A stretch of 64,000 nucleotides of DNA from Clostridium fessum (GTDB taxonomy: Bacteria > Bacillota > Clostridia > Lachnospirales > Lachnospiraceae). The notes under the pieces were generated by a model. It ran no database searches and had not been told where the DNA came from. It saw nothing but the letters and a program-made list of their open reading frames with translations. Below are positions 43,539-52,740 of the stretch, one piece after another (position 1 is the stretch's first letter; every line of letters begins with the position of its first letter). The translations under genes were made by a program, and so were the position numbers. The stretch spans positions 62,001-126,000 of the forward strand of contig NZ_PYLO01000007.1 in the NCBI RefSeq assembly GCF_003024715.1, in the 5' to 3' direction.

Positions 43539-45233
43539 ATGAAAAAACGAGAAAATACAGGCAAAATCATTGGAAAGGTGTTCGGAGAAGCCAGAGCGCT
43601 TGGCGTCACTGCCTTAGCGGCGGCAGTCATGCTTTCCGGATGCGGAAACGCTGGAAATCAGGCGCAGAAAGGCGGTTCCGGCGCAGAACAGACAGAAAAT
43701 GTTGAAAACGGCGAAAATGCAGCGGAAAATACCCAAACAAGCGTTATTATCGCGATGCCGCCGACTTCAGAGCCGGAGGCGGGCTTTGATCCGGCATATG
43801 GCTGGGGCGCGGGCGAGCATATGCATGAACCGCTGATCCAGAGCACCCTGACGGTGACAGAAACAGATTTGAGTATCGGGTATGATCTGGCGACGGATGT
43901 GGAGACCTCCGAGGATGGAATGACATGGACGGTGACGATCCGCGACGATGCGAAATTCACGGATGGCGAGACGCTGACCGCGGAGGATGTGGCATTCACT
44001 TATAACACATTGAAAGAGACGAGTTCCGTCAACGATTTTTCAATGCTGAAACAGGCGGAGGCGATCGATGATGTGACGGTTGTGTTTGAGATGGAACGCC
44101 CGTTTGCTATCTGGTCATACACGATGGCGGTGACGGGAATTGTGCCGGAGCATGCATATGGAACGGATTACGGCACACATCCGATCGGTTCCGGGCGATA
44201 TATCCTGAAACAGTGGGACAAGGGGCAGCAGGTGATTCTGGAAGCCAACCCGGATTATTATGGGGATGCGCCGAAGATGCGGCAGGTCACGATTCTCTTT
44301 ATGGAAGAGGATGCGGCATTTGCGGCGGTGCGCGCCGGGCAGGTGGATGTGGCGTACACGGCGGCGTCCTATGCAGACCAGTCGGTTCCAGAATTCAGTC
44401 TTTTGGATTGTGAGACGGTGGACAACCGTGGATTTAACCTCCCGGCGGTGCCGGAGACGGTACGGGAGGATGGCGTAAAAATCGGCAATGATTTTACCGC
44501 GGATGTGCAGGTGCGCCGGGCGATCAACCTGGCGATTGACCGGCAGGAAATGATCGATCATGTGTTAAATGGTTACGGCAGCCCGGCATATAGTGTCTGT
44601 GACAAGATGCCGTGGTACAACGATGAAATGGAGAACATTTCCTATGATGTGGAGAAGGCGGAAGAGATGCTGGATGCGGCGGGATGGAAGAAAAATGCCG
44701 ACGGCATCCGCGAAAAGGGTGGAGTGAAAGCCATTCTGGAATTTCCCTATCCGACCGGGGATTCGGTGCGTCAGGCGCTGGCAGCCGATACGGCGCAGCA
44801 GTTAAAAGAGATTGGAATTGACACATCGATCCGCGGCACCGGCTGGGATACTGCGTATGACGAGGCACAGTCGCAGCCGCTTCTCTGGGGCTGGGGCGCG
44901 CACACGCCGATGGAATTTTATAATATTTACCATACAAAGGCAGATACGGGGCTGGCAGAATATTCGCCGTATGCGAATGAGACCGTGGACGCTTATATGG
45001 ATGAGGCCCTGGCAGCACCGGATCTGGAAAGTTCGTATGAATTGTGGAAAAAGGCGCAGTGGGACGGCGAGACGGGCGTTTCAGCCGAGGGTGATCTTCC
45101 GTGGATCTGGCTGGTGAATGTCGATCATCTGTACTGGGTGAGAGACGGGCTTCATGTCGCAGAGCAGAAGGTGCATCCGCACGGTCACGGCTGGTCCATC
45201 GTCAACAATGTTGATCGGTGGTACTATGAGTAG
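43539..45233 (+). CDS. nikA: Nickel/peptide ABC transporter substrate-binding lipoprotein (NikA-like, SBP family 5)
   Basis: The extracytoplasmic receptor of the importer, 564 residues, with a lipoprotein signal (lipobox LSGC, Cys35) and a Gly/Glu/Asn-rich linker. The family-5 pattern is plain: PLIQSTLTVTETDLSIGYDLATDVETSEDGMTW, then DAKFTDGETLTAEDVAFTYN. The C-terminal KVHPHGHGWS is His-rich and might bind metal. A role in nickel uptake is inferred from the lar genes downstream; without them it would read as a generic oligopeptide/nickel binder. The start at 43539 is weakly supported (AGGGG 12 nt upstream). Confidence 0.85.
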   Translation: MKKRENTGKIIGKVFGEARALGVTALAAAVMLSGCGNAGNQAQKGGSGAEQTENVENGENAAENTQTSVIIAMPPTSEPEAGFDPAYGWGAGEHMHEPLIQSTLTVTETDLSIGYDLATDVETSEDGMTWTVTIRDDAKFTDGETLTAEDVAFTYNTLKETSSVNDFSMLKQAEAIDDVTVVFEMERPFAIWSYTMAVTGIVPEHAYGTDYGTHPIGSGRYILKQWDKGQQVILEANPDYYGDAPKMRQVTILFMEEDAAFAAVRAGQVDVAYTAASYADQSVPEFSLLDCETVDNRGFNLPAVPETVREDGVKIGNDFTADVQVRRAINLAIDRQEMIDHVLNGYGSPAYSVCDKMPWYNDEMENISYDVEKAEEMLDAAGWKKNADGIREKGGVKAILEFPYPTGDSVRQALAADTAQQLKEIGIDTSIRGTGWDTAYDEAQSQPLLWGWGAHTPMEFYNIYHTKADTGLAEYSPYANETVDAYMDEALAAPDLESSYELWKKAQWDGETGVSAEGDLPWIWLVNVDHLYWVRDGLHVAEQKVHPHGHGWSIVNNVDRWYYE

Positions 45234-46212
45234 GATGAAATGGTTTGGGCGCAGTCTGCTGCACCTGATTCTGCTGCTTTTGGCAGTCAGTCTGGTATCG
45301 TTTCTGCTGGTGTCGATGTCTCCGGTCGATCCGCTGCAGACGAATGTCGGGCAGACGGCGCTCGGCTCGATGGCGCCGGAGCAGATCGAGAAGCTGCAGG
45401 CGTACTGGGGCGTTGGTGTGCCGGTCTGGAAGCGCTTCTTTAACTGGATTTCGGGCATCTGTCATGGTGATTTTGGCATTTCCCTTCTGTACCGCAGACC
45501 GGTGCTGGAGGTGATCGCGGAAAAGGCGTCTGCGTCAGTGTGGCTCCTTCTGTCTGCGTGGCTGTTTTCGGGAATCGTGGGGATATTTTTAGGAATTGCA
45601 GCGGCGGCAAAACGGGGCAAGTGGGCGGATCGCCTGATTACGGGCTATTGCATCGTGATCGCGGGAACGCCGTCCTTCTGGCTGGCGCTGGTGCTGCTGC
45701 TTCTCTTTACAGTGCAGCTTCCCGTCTTCCCAATCGGGTTCAGTGTCCCGGTGGGAATGGCGGCGGACGAGGTCAGCCTGGCGGATCGCCTGTATCACGC
45801 ATTTCTGCCGGCGTGTACGCTGGGACTGACAGGGATTTCTTCGATTGCGATGCACACGCGCGAAAAAGTGATTGAGATTCTGGAAAGTGATTACGTACTC
45901 TATGCGCGGGCGCGGGGCGAGAGCGGCTGGCGGCTGATTTTTCGGCATGGACTCCGCAACCTGCTTCTCCCGGTAATTACGCTGCAATTTGGCTCGATCA
46001 GCGAGATTTTCGGCGGTTCGGTGCTGGTGGAACAGGTCTTTTCCTATCCGGGACTCGGACAGGCGGCGGTCACGGCGGGGCTGGGAAGCGATATCCCGCT
46101 TCTGATGGGAATTACACTCATCAGTGCCGTGCTTGTATTTGCAGGAAATGCAGCGGCGGATGGGCTGTACCGGCTGGTCGATCCGAGACTTAGGAAAGGA
46201 GGCAGGGCATGA
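45226..46212 (+). CDS. nikB: Nickel ABC transporter permease NikB-like
   Basis: The first inner-membrane permease, 328 residues with about six helices. The DppB/NikB layout is visible: GVGVPVWKRFFNWISGICHGDFGISLLYRRPV after the first helix, and the EAA loop YARARGESGWRLIFRHGLRNLLLPVIT near residue 225. The start at 45226 overlaps the nikA stop by 8 bp; the ATG at 45235 is an alternative. It works with NikC, NikD and NikE. Confidence 0.9.
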   Translation: MSRMKWFGRSLLHLILLLLAVSLVSFLLVSMSPVDPLQTNVGQTALGSMAPEQIEKLQAYWGVGVPVWKRFFNWISGICHGDFGISLLYRRPVLEVIAEKASASVWLLLSAWLFSGIVGIFLGIAAAAKRGKWADRLITGYCIVIAGTPSFWLALVLLLLFTVQLPVFPIGFSVPVGMAADEVSLADRLYHAFLPACTLGLTGISSIAMHTREKVIEILESDYVLYARARGESGWRLIFRHGLRNLLLPVITLQFGSISEIFGGSVLVEQVFSYPGLGQAAVTAGLGSDIPLLMGITLISAVLVFAGNAAADGLYRLVDPRLRKGGRA

Positions 46213-47018
46213 GAAAGAAAACACTCTGGCTGCTGGGAATTTCCCTCCTTTTCCTGATTCTGGTGACAGTGCTTGGAATCGTCTGGGAGGATGCCGCACA
46301 GCAGGTCGATTTTGCGAGAAAAAACCTGCCTCCGGGAACCGGCGGGCTGTTTGGAACCGACTGGATGGGGCGGAATATGCTGAAACGGACGGTTGCAGGG
46401 CTTTCTTTAAGCATCCGGCTGGGGCTTCTGACCGCGGCGATCAGCGCCGCGGTGGCATTGGCGCTTGCATTGCTGGCGTCGCTTGGCGGGGGACTGATGG
46501 ATTCATTGGTATGCGGGCTGATTAATCTGGTAATGGGAATCCCGCACATGCTTCTCCTGATCCTGATTTCCTACAGTCTGGGAAAGGGATTCCGGGGTGT
46601 AGCAGCCGGGATTGCCCTGACGCACTGGGCGTCGCTGGCGAGGCTTTTGCGGGCGGAAATCTTACAGATCCGGGAAAGTCCGTATGTGCAGATCTCCGAA
46701 AAACTGGGGAAAAAGCCCTGGTGGATTGCCTGGAACCACATCGTCCCGCAGGTATCGCGGCAATTTGTAACCGGGTTAATTCTTCTCTTTCCCCATGCGA
46801 TTCTTCATGAGGCGGGCGTGACCTTTCTGGGCTTCGGTCTTTCCTCCGAGCAACCGGCGATCGGTGTTATTTTATCCGAGAGTATGTCGTACCTGATTAC
46901 CGGAAAATGGTGGCTGGCGCTCTTTCCGGGCGCAGCACTGGTGCTGGTAACGCTGGGATTTCAGGCGATCGGGCAGAGCCTGGGGCGGCTGATGGATCCG
47001 GGGAGCGCGCATGAGTAG
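46209..47018 (+). CDS. nikC: Nickel ABC transporter permease NikC-like
   Basis: The second permease, 269 residues with about six helices. The GTDWMGRNMLKRTVAGLSLSIRLG motif and the EAA loop YVQISEKLGKKPWWIAWNHIVPQ are characteristic of DppC/NikC. AAAGGAGG lies before the ATG, which overlaps the nikB stop by 4 bp (ATGA), so the two are translationally coupled. Confidence 0.9.
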   Translation: MRKKTLWLLGISLLFLILVTVLGIVWEDAAQQVDFARKNLPPGTGGLFGTDWMGRNMLKRTVAGLSLSIRLGLLTAAISAAVALALALLASLGGGLMDSLVCGLINLVMGIPHMLLLILISYSLGKGFRGVAAGIALTHWASLARLLRAEILQIRESPYVQISEKLGKKPWWIAWNHIVPQVSRQFVTGLILLFPHAILHEAGVTFLGFGLSSEQPAIGVILSESMSYLITGKWWLALFPGAALVLVTLGFQAIGQSLGRLMDPGSAHE

Positions 47019-47021
47019 AGG

Positions 47022-47948
47022 ATGCTGGGAATGAGGCAGAAAAACATATATTTTGATAAAATGATGCGATTAAGACAAAAACAATCAAAAACGATGCGGC
47101 TATCAGATTTGGAACAGACAGACGTTCTCAAAGAACGGAGATTGCGTGAAAATCGTGATTCCATGGAAAAGCCGATATTGAAAATTCAAAATCTAAACTT
47201 ATATTTTACGCAGTACGCGCGTGGGCTTAGACGGCGCGAACTCCATCCGCTCCGCGACCTTTCTTGCAAACTTTTCAGTGGGGAGCTGACGGCGGTGGTC
47301 GGGGCGAGTGGTTCGGGAAAAAGCCTGCTGGCGCACGCGATTCTGGGGATCTTGCCGTACAACTGCCGGATGGAAGGAAAAATTTCCTATCAGGGAGAGG
47401 TTCTGGATGAGACGCGGCTTGCCGGGCTGCGGGGCAATGGGATTTCCCTGATTCCGCAGGGGGTTTCCTACCTCGATCCGTTGATGCGGGTCGGGGATCA
47501 GATCTGCGGCGGCAGAAAAGATGAAGCGACGCGGGCAAAATGCCGCCAGCTTTTGAAGCGGTACGGGCTGGATGAATCAGTGGAAAAATGTTATCCATTT
47601 GAGCTGTCGGGCGGCATGGCGCGGCGCGTCCTGATGGCAGCGGCACTGATGCAGGAGCCGAGGCTGATTGTGGCGGATGAACCGACACCGGGGCTGGAGG
47701 CGATGACCGCGCGCCATGTGATCCGTCATTTAAAAGAGATGGCACAGGACGGGGCAGCGGTGCTTTTGATTACTCATGATCTGGAACTGGCGATTGAGAT
47801 GGCGGACCGGATTCTGGTGTTTTATGACAGGACGATTCTGGAGGAAGTAAAGCCGGAGAACTTCCGGGAGGGACGGAATCTGAAAGAGCCATACACGCAG
47901 GCGCTCTACCGGGCACTGCCGGAACATGAATTTTTTGGAGGAGAATGA
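47022..47948 (+). CDS. nikD: Nickel ABC transporter ATP-binding protein NikD-like
   Basis: The first ATPase of the importer, up to 308 residues. Walker A GASGSGKSL, signature LSGGMARRV and Walker B LIVADEPTPGLE are intact. Family homology begins only at about residue 48 (MEKPILKIQNLNLYF, 47163), and the preceding 47 residues are basic with no resemblance. I keep 47022 because the downstream ATG has no ribosome site, whereas GAGG lies before 47022/47031. The true start is therefore uncertain. Confidence 0.85.
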   Translation: MLGMRQKNIYFDKMMRLRQKQSKTMRLSDLEQTDVLKERRLRENRDSMEKPILKIQNLNLYFTQYARGLRRRELHPLRDLSCKLFSGELTAVVGASGSGKSLLAHAILGILPYNCRMEGKISYQGEVLDETRLAGLRGNGISLIPQGVSYLDPLMRVGDQICGGRKDEATRAKCRQLLKRYGLDESVEKCYPFELSGGMARRVLMAAALMQEPRLIVADEPTPGLEAMTARHVIRHLKEMAQDGAAVLLITHDLELAIEMADRILVFYDRTILEEVKPENFREGRNLKEPYTQALYRALPEHEFFGGE

Positions 47949-47949
47949 G

Positions 47950-48579
47950 ATGTCACTAAAGGTGGAAAACCTATCTTTTTCATATGAAAATGGCGGGCGC
48001 CACGTGCTGACGCGTATTTCCCTGAAAATTGAGCCGGGAGAGCGCGTGGGGCTGGTGGCGCCGAGCGGATATGGAAAAACGACGCTGTGTCGCCTGCTGG
48101 CGGGATATGAGAGACCGGAGGCGGGAACGGTAGAGATTGACGGCATACCGATTGAGAATATCCGGGGCTGTATGCCGGTGCAGTTAATCTGGCAGCACCC
48201 GGAGCAGGCGGTCAACCCGCGCTGGCGGATGCGCCAGGTTCTCAGTGAGGGCGGTCAGGTGGATGAGGAGAGCCGGGGACGGCTTGGCATCCGGGAAGAA
48301 TGGCTGGATCGGTTCCCATCGGAGCTTTCCGGAGGCGAACTGCAGCGGTTTTGTATTGCCAGAGCGCTGGCGGCAAATCCGCGGTATCTGCTGGCGGATG
48401 AGATCACCGCGATGTTTGACGCAGTGACCCAGAGCCAGATCTGGCAGGCGCTTTTGCAGGAGGCAAAGGAGCGGGAGCTGGGAATAGTGATTGTGAGCCA
48501 TTCGGAATCTCTTTTGAAGCGGATTTGCACGCGGCGGATTGATTTAAAGGCATTGCAGGAAAAGATGGCAGCAGTTTAG
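47950..48579 (+). CDS. nikE: Nickel ABC transporter ATP-binding protein NikE-like
   Basis: The second ATPase, 209 residues, shorter than typical NikE/DppF because it lacks the C-terminal oligopeptide-transporter extension. Walker A is APSGYGKTT, signature is LSGGELQRF, and Walker B reads YLLADEITAMFD with the usual DEPTS partly replaced. GGAGGAG lies 7 nt before the ATG at 47950, one base after the nikD stop codon. Confidence 0.88.
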   Translation: MSLKVENLSFSYENGGRHVLTRISLKIEPGERVGLVAPSGYGKTTLCRLLAGYERPEAGTVEIDGIPIENIRGCMPVQLIWQHPEQAVNPRWRMRQVLSEGGQVDEESRGRLGIREEWLDRFPSELSGGELQRFCIARALAANPRYLLADEITAMFDAVTQSQIWQALLQEAKERELGIVIVSHSESLLKRICTRRIDLKALQEKMAAV

Positions 48580-48638
48580 CCAGTTCACATATTGACAGAG
48601 AAAATCGGGATTGACCGAGCTCATAAGAGCGAGGGATG

Positions 48639-48661
48639 CTTCTTGTCCAAAGGACAAGAAG
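48639..48661 (+). other. Tight 10-bp hairpin between nikE and larB
   Basis: CTTCTTGTCC and GGACAAGAAG pair perfectly around an AAA loop. No T-tract follows, so it is not a classic terminator; it could protect or separate the transporter and lar parts of one transcript. Confidence 0.55.
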
Positions 48662-48713
48662 ATGGGCGATAGTAAGAGATTAATAATTCGGGATTTGGTA
48701 AGGAGGAGGAAAA

Positions 48714-49487
48714 ATGGATGTTCGGAAGCTGTTGGAAGAGGTAAAACGGGGGGATACAAGTATTGAGGAAGCGGAGAATGTGCTCAAGAATCTTCCTTAC
48801 GAAGATTTAGGGTATGCGAAGCTGGATCTGCACCGGAAATTGCGTTCGGGATTCCCAGAGACGGTGTTCTGCCAAGGAAAGCCGGATGCCTATCTGGCGG
48901 ATATTTTCGAGACGCTGTACCGGGAAAATGGGGAAGTACTCGGAACGCGGGCGACGCAGGAGCAGTGGAATCTAGTGCGGGCGCGCATCCCGGAGATAGA
49001 ATACGATCCGGTTTCAAAAATTTTGCAGGCGAGAAAATCATCGGAGACACCGCGGAAGCTGGAAGGGCTGGTGGCAGTCTGCACAGGCGGAACCGCGGAT
49101 ATCCCGGTTGCGGAGGAAGCTGCCAAAACGGCAGAATTTTTCGGCTGCCGCGTGGAGCGCTACTATGATATAGGGGTGGCGGGCATCCATCGCCTTTTAT
49201 CCAAACGCGAGGCGATTGCGCGGGCAAACTGCGTGATTGCGGTGGCGGGAATGGAAGGCGCGCTTGGCACAGTTGTCGCCGGGCTGGTGGAAAATCCGGT
49301 CATTGCGGTTCCGACCTCGGTCGGCTATGGTGCAAGTTTTCATGGACTGTCGGCATTGATCACGATGATTAATTCCTGTGCGAACGGCATTTCGGTTGTA
49401 AATATAGATAACGGCTACGGCGCAGCATACCTGGCGGCGCAGATCAACCGCCTGGCGGTGCGGGAGCCGAAGAAGACGGCAGAGTGA
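48714..49487 (+). CDS. larB: Nickel-pincer cofactor biosynthesis protein LarB
   Basis: Carboxylates and hydrolyses nicotinic acid adenine dinucleotide, the first step of nickel-pincer nucleotide synthesis. It has 257 residues. The C-terminal half is PurE-like: VAVCTGGTADIPVAEEAA, then AGIHRLLS and VAGMEGALGTVVAGLV, followed by PTSVGYGASFHGLSAL. The N-terminal half (FAKLD-type helices, GYAKLDLHRKLRSGFPETVFCQGK) is specific to LarB. AAGGAGGAGG lies before the ATG. It follows the importer genes and precedes larC. Confidence 0.93.
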   Translation: MDVRKLLEEVKRGDTSIEEAENVLKNLPYEDLGYAKLDLHRKLRSGFPETVFCQGKPDAYLADIFETLYRENGEVLGTRATQEQWNLVRARIPEIEYDPVSKILQARKSSETPRKLEGLVAVCTGGTADIPVAEEAAKTAEFFGCRVERYYDIGVAGIHRLLSKREAIARANCVIAVAGMEGALGTVVAGLVENPVIAVPTSVGYGASFHGLSALITMINSCANGISVVNIDNGYGAAYLAAQINRLAVREPKKTAE

Positions 49488-49590
49488 TAGAAAGTTTGTG
49501 TTATTGTGGAAATAAACAGGACAATAGATGCATGAGAGCGGAAAAGCGGGAATGTATCAAAAGAGAGAAGACTGGAAGGAGAAGTAAAAA

Positions 49591-50955
49591 ATGGATGAGA
49601 AAATCTTATATCTGGATTGTGCGTCTGGAATCAGCGGAGATATGACGGTCGGCGCATTGTTAGATCTTGGAGCAAGCCGGGAAAAACTGGTACAGGCACT
49701 GGAAAGTTTGGGCGTGTCCGGGTATCATCTGCATTTTGGGCGGACGAAGAAATGTGGAATCGATGCGTATGATTTCGATGTACATTTAGAGGAAGAAGAG
49801 CATCATCACGACCACGAACATCATCACGATCACGAACATGGTCATGAGCACGAACATAGCCATGATGAGCACGACCATGAGCATCATCACAATCATGAAC
49901 ACACTCACGACCATGAGCACAGCCGTGATCACGCTCACACCCACGATCATATGCATCCCCACGTCCACCGCAACATCCATGACATTTTCGAGATCATCGA
50001 TCGTCTGGATGCATCTGACCGTGTTAAAAACCTGGCGCGCCGGATGTTTGAGATTGTGGCGGAGGCAGAGTCCAAGGCACACGGAATCCCGGTCAGCGAG
50101 GTTCATTTCCATGAAGTCGGTGCAATTGACTCGATTGTGGATGTTATCAGTGCGGCATTCTGCCTGGAGGATCTGGGAATCCACCGCGTGGTGATATCGC
50201 CGCTTTCCGAAGGTCATGGATTCGCACGCTGCCAGCACGGTTTAATGCCGGTTCCGGTTCCGGCGACGGCAAATATCGCAGCAGCACAGGGCTTGGAACT
50301 GACGCTTCGGGATGTCGAAGGAGAGATGGTAACGCCGACCGGCGCGGCGATCGCGGCGGCATTCCGGACAGAAGCGGCGCTTCCGAAGAAGTACCAGATC
50401 GAAAAGATCGGTATCGGCGCCGGAAATAAGGATTTCGCGCACGCGAATATCCTGCGGGCGATGCTTCTGACGGATAAAACGGTGGAAGTAGAAACCGGAA
50501 AAGACGGTCACGACGAGAGCTCCATGTGGGTCATGGAGGCAAACCTGGACGACTGCACCGGCGAGGCGCTGGGATATGCGATGGAGGTGCTTCTGGAAGC
50601 GGGCGCCAGAGATGTGTGGTACACACCGGCATATATGAAGAAAAACCGTCCGGCGTATGTGCTTCATGTACTGACAACGGCAGAAAAACGAGAAGAATTA
50701 GAACAGCTTATATTCTCCTGTACGACCACGATTGGTGTGCGCCGTTATCCAGTAGAGAGGACGATACTGCCACGGGAAGTAAAGGAGATCCAGACCCGTT
50801 ACGGGGCAGCAAAGGTAAAAATCTGCAAGCGCGGCGGCGTGGATACGTGCTATCCGGAGTATGAGAGCGTGCGCGCGATCTGCCGGGAGACAGGGAAGCG
50901 CTTCATGGAAGTATTCCACGGAGTAATGGAAGACGGAAGTATTAGTTTACAGTAG
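49591..50955 (+). CDS. larC: Nickel-pincer cofactor biosynthesis protein LarC (nickel insertion), His-rich
   Basis: A CTP-dependent cyclometallase that inserts Ni into the pincer nucleotide. It has 454 residues in one uninterrupted frame, whereas in Lactobacillus plantarum larC is read as larC1/larC2 by frameshift. The N-terminus LYLDCASGISGDMTVGALLDLG is diagnostic. Residues 67-125 are an extreme His/Asp/Glu-rich insertion with more than 25 histidines (about 49789-49980), a likely nickel store. The GDFAHANILRAM-like and EANLDDCTGEALGYAME segments belong to the C-terminal domain. GAAGGAG precedes the ATG. Confidence 0.95.
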   Translation: MDEKILYLDCASGISGDMTVGALLDLGASREKLVQALESLGVSGYHLHFGRTKKCGIDAYDFDVHLEEEEHHHDHEHHHDHEHGHEHEHSHDEHDHEHHHNHEHTHDHEHSRDHAHTHDHMHPHVHRNIHDIFEIIDRLDASDRVKNLARRMFEIVAEAESKAHGIPVSEVHFHEVGAIDSIVDVISAAFCLEDLGIHRVVISPLSEGHGFARCQHGLMPVPVPATANIAAAQGLELTLRDVEGEMVTPTGAAIAAAFRTEAALPKKYQIEKIGIGAGNKDFAHANILRAMLLTDKTVEVETGKDGHDESSMWVMEANLDDCTGEALGYAMEVLLEAGARDVWYTPAYMKKNRPAYVLHVLTTAEKREELEQLIFSCTTTIGVRRYPVERTILPREVKEIQTRYGAAKVKICKRGGVDTCYPEYESVRAICRETGKRFMEVFHGVMEDGSISLQ

Positions 50956-51022
50956 GCACTTTTGAGATTGAAAAACGGCACAGTGCATTCTCGTTAGATA
51001 ATTAAGAGGAGAATCAAGAACC

Positions 51023-51877
51023 ATGGAAAATAAACCAATGATATCAGAGACAGAAAAAAGAGAAGCTTTAAAACAGTTCATGGCAGAAAAAGCGAAAGCA
51101 CCGGTCTGTGTCGCCTTTTCGGGCGGTGTGGACAGCAGCCTGATTCTCAAGCTGGCGTGTGATACGGCGAAGAAGACGGGAATGCCGGTTTATGCCGTGA
51201 CATTTCACACCATGCTGCACCCAGCCTGTGATCTGGAGATCGCGGAGCGGGTGGCAAAGGAGCTGGGCGCGATCCATAAAATTATCCAGGTCAATGAGAT
51301 GGAGCTGGAAGCCATCCGGACGAATCCGGTCAACCGCTGTTATATCTGCAAACACCACCTGTTCGCGACACTTCTGGATTTTGCAAAAGAAGAGGGGATT
51401 CCGTGCGTGATGGACGGAACCAATGAGAGCGACCTGCATGTGTACCGCCCAGGTATCCAGGCACTCCGTGAGCTGGGTGTCGTCAGTCCACTTGCACAGT
51501 GCGGACTGGAGAAAAAGGATGTCAAGGCATTTGCAGCTGACTTAGGAATTTCCGTTGCATCCCGTCCGTCCATGCCATGTATGGCGACCCGCCTTCCATA
51601 TGGAACTTCCTTTGACATGGAAGTTTTGAAGCGGATTGAGAAAGGCGAAGATTATCTTCGAAGCGTGTTTGGCGGAAATGTGCGCCTGCGCCTGCATGGC
51701 GATATTGTCCGGATCGAGGTGGATGCGGATAAATTTGAAAAAGCGATTGCCGAGCGGGAGACGATCTGCAGGACATTAAAAGAAATGGGTTTTCTGTACA
51801 TTACACTCGATCTGGAAAGTTTCCGGTCGGGAAGTATGGATATAGTGCAGAAACTCAACGCGCTGGCCGGGAAATGA
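51023..51877 (+). CDS. larE: Nickel-pincer cofactor biosynthesis sulfur transferase LarE
   Basis: Converts the nucleotide carboxylates to thioacids, 284 residues. The PP-loop AFSGGVDSSLILKLA (residues 31-45) activates the carboxylate with ATP. RCYICKHHLFATLLDFA and the Cys in RPSMPCMATRLPYG are family cysteines; the latter corresponds to the sulfur-donating or cluster-binding position. Whether it sacrifices its own cysteine or uses an Fe-S cluster cannot be settled here. GAGGAG lies before the ATG. It follows larC by 67 bp. Confidence 0.94.
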   Translation: MENKPMISETEKREALKQFMAEKAKAPVCVAFSGGVDSSLILKLACDTAKKTGMPVYAVTFHTMLHPACDLEIAERVAKELGAIHKIIQVNEMELEAIRTNPVNRCYICKHHLFATLLDFAKEEGIPCVMDGTNESDLHVYRPGIQALRELGVVSPLAQCGLEKKDVKAFAADLGISVASRPSMPCMATRLPYGTSFDMEVLKRIEKGEDYLRSVFGGNVRLRLHGDIVRIEVDADKFEKAIAERETICRTLKEMGFLYITLDLESFRSGSMDIVQKLNALAGK

Positions 51878-51899
51878 ATGTGAAGGAGATGGAAATCCC

Positions 51900-52598
51900 A
51901 TGCAAGAAGAATGTATTGTCTGTAAAGCACCTCTTATTTATCTGGAACAGGATGAATGGATGGAGTGCGAATTATGTCATAAAAAAGAATTGAGCAAGAC
52001 CAGATGCCAGAACGGGCATTATGTTTGTAATGATTGTCATACGAAGGGACTGGACACCATTCTTTCCCTGTGTATAGACGAAACATCCAGAAATCCGATC
52101 GAGATTGTCCGGAAGATGATGGATGCACCGTTTTGCCATATGCATGGACCGGAGCATCATGTCATGGTGGGAGCGGCGCTGCTTACTGCATATAAAAATG
52201 CGGGAGGTGCTATTAATCTGCGGGAATCTGTGATGGAAATGCTGAACCGTGGAAAAGCCGTTCCAGGAGGAACCTGCGGATTCTGGGGTGCCTGCGGAGC
52301 GGGAATCAGCGCAGGTATGTTTGTATCTATCTTGTCTGGGGCGACGCCACTGACGGAGGAATCCTGGGGACTTTCGAATCAGATGACATCAAAAGCACTG
52401 GAAGCGATTTCGCACACCGGCGGTCCGAGGTGTTGTAAAAGAGATTCTTATCTGGCGATTCTGGCGGCGGTTGATTTTGTAAAAACGCATTTTGGAATCG
52501 AAATGGAATGCACAGAAGTCCATTGTACGCATTATGCTCAGAACAATCAGTGTATTGGCAAGCGCTGTCCATTTTGGCGATTTGATGATAGTATTTGA
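51900..52598 (+). CDS. DUF5714 domain-containing protein (Cys-rich)
   Basis: A 232-residue protein that I recognise only as DUF5714, function unknown. Residues 6-50 hold CIVCKAPL, MECELCHKKE, RCQNGHYVC and NDCH, a two-site zinc-ribbon-like pattern. The middle GGTCGFWGACGAGISAGMFVSIL and GGPRCCKRDSYLAI segments and a Cys-rich C-terminus (EVHCTHYAQNNQCIGKRCPFW) suggest metal or cluster binding. It begins 22 bp after larE with AAGGAGATGG upstream, so it belongs to the nik-lar operon. A role in Ni cofactor handling is an inference from position. Confidence 0.75.
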   Translation: MQEECIVCKAPLIYLEQDEWMECELCHKKELSKTRCQNGHYVCNDCHTKGLDTILSLCIDETSRNPIEIVRKMMDAPFCHMHGPEHHVMVGAALLTAYKNAGGAINLRESVMEMLNRGKAVPGGTCGFWGACGAGISAGMFVSILSGATPLTEESWGLSNQMTSKALEAISHTGGPRCCKRDSYLAILAAVDFVKTHFGIEMECTEVHCTHYAQNNQCIGKRCPFWRFDDSI

Positions 52599-52704
52599 CT
52601 ATAAATGGATAAACGGAGATAATAAAGTTGCGATATAATTAGATTGTGCGGGATGAGATTGCAGTTTACATAATGTGTGAACTGTGATGAGAGAGCAATT
52701 TCTC

Positions 52705-52740
52705 GTGTAATAGGAAATTCCCTGGAATTCCCTATTACAC
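52705..52740. other. Perfect 10-bp inverted repeat after the lar operon
   Basis: GTGTAATAGG (52705-52714) faces CCTATTACAC (52731-52740), with AATTCC/GGAATT inside, and a T-run follows at 52755-52760. It probably ends the lar transcript. The remaining 52599-52962 gap has no gene; base composition becomes AT-rich here. Confidence 0.5.

Noticed and set aside
49786..50238. Minus-strand frame opposite the LarC His-rich region
   Set aside because: Its Met/Val-rich sequence is the antisense of CAT/CAC repeats; no ribosome site.
50950..51000. Third copy of the 118-bp repeat
   Set aside because: Only about 12 bases (TAGGCACTTTTG) match and the other hairpins are missing.
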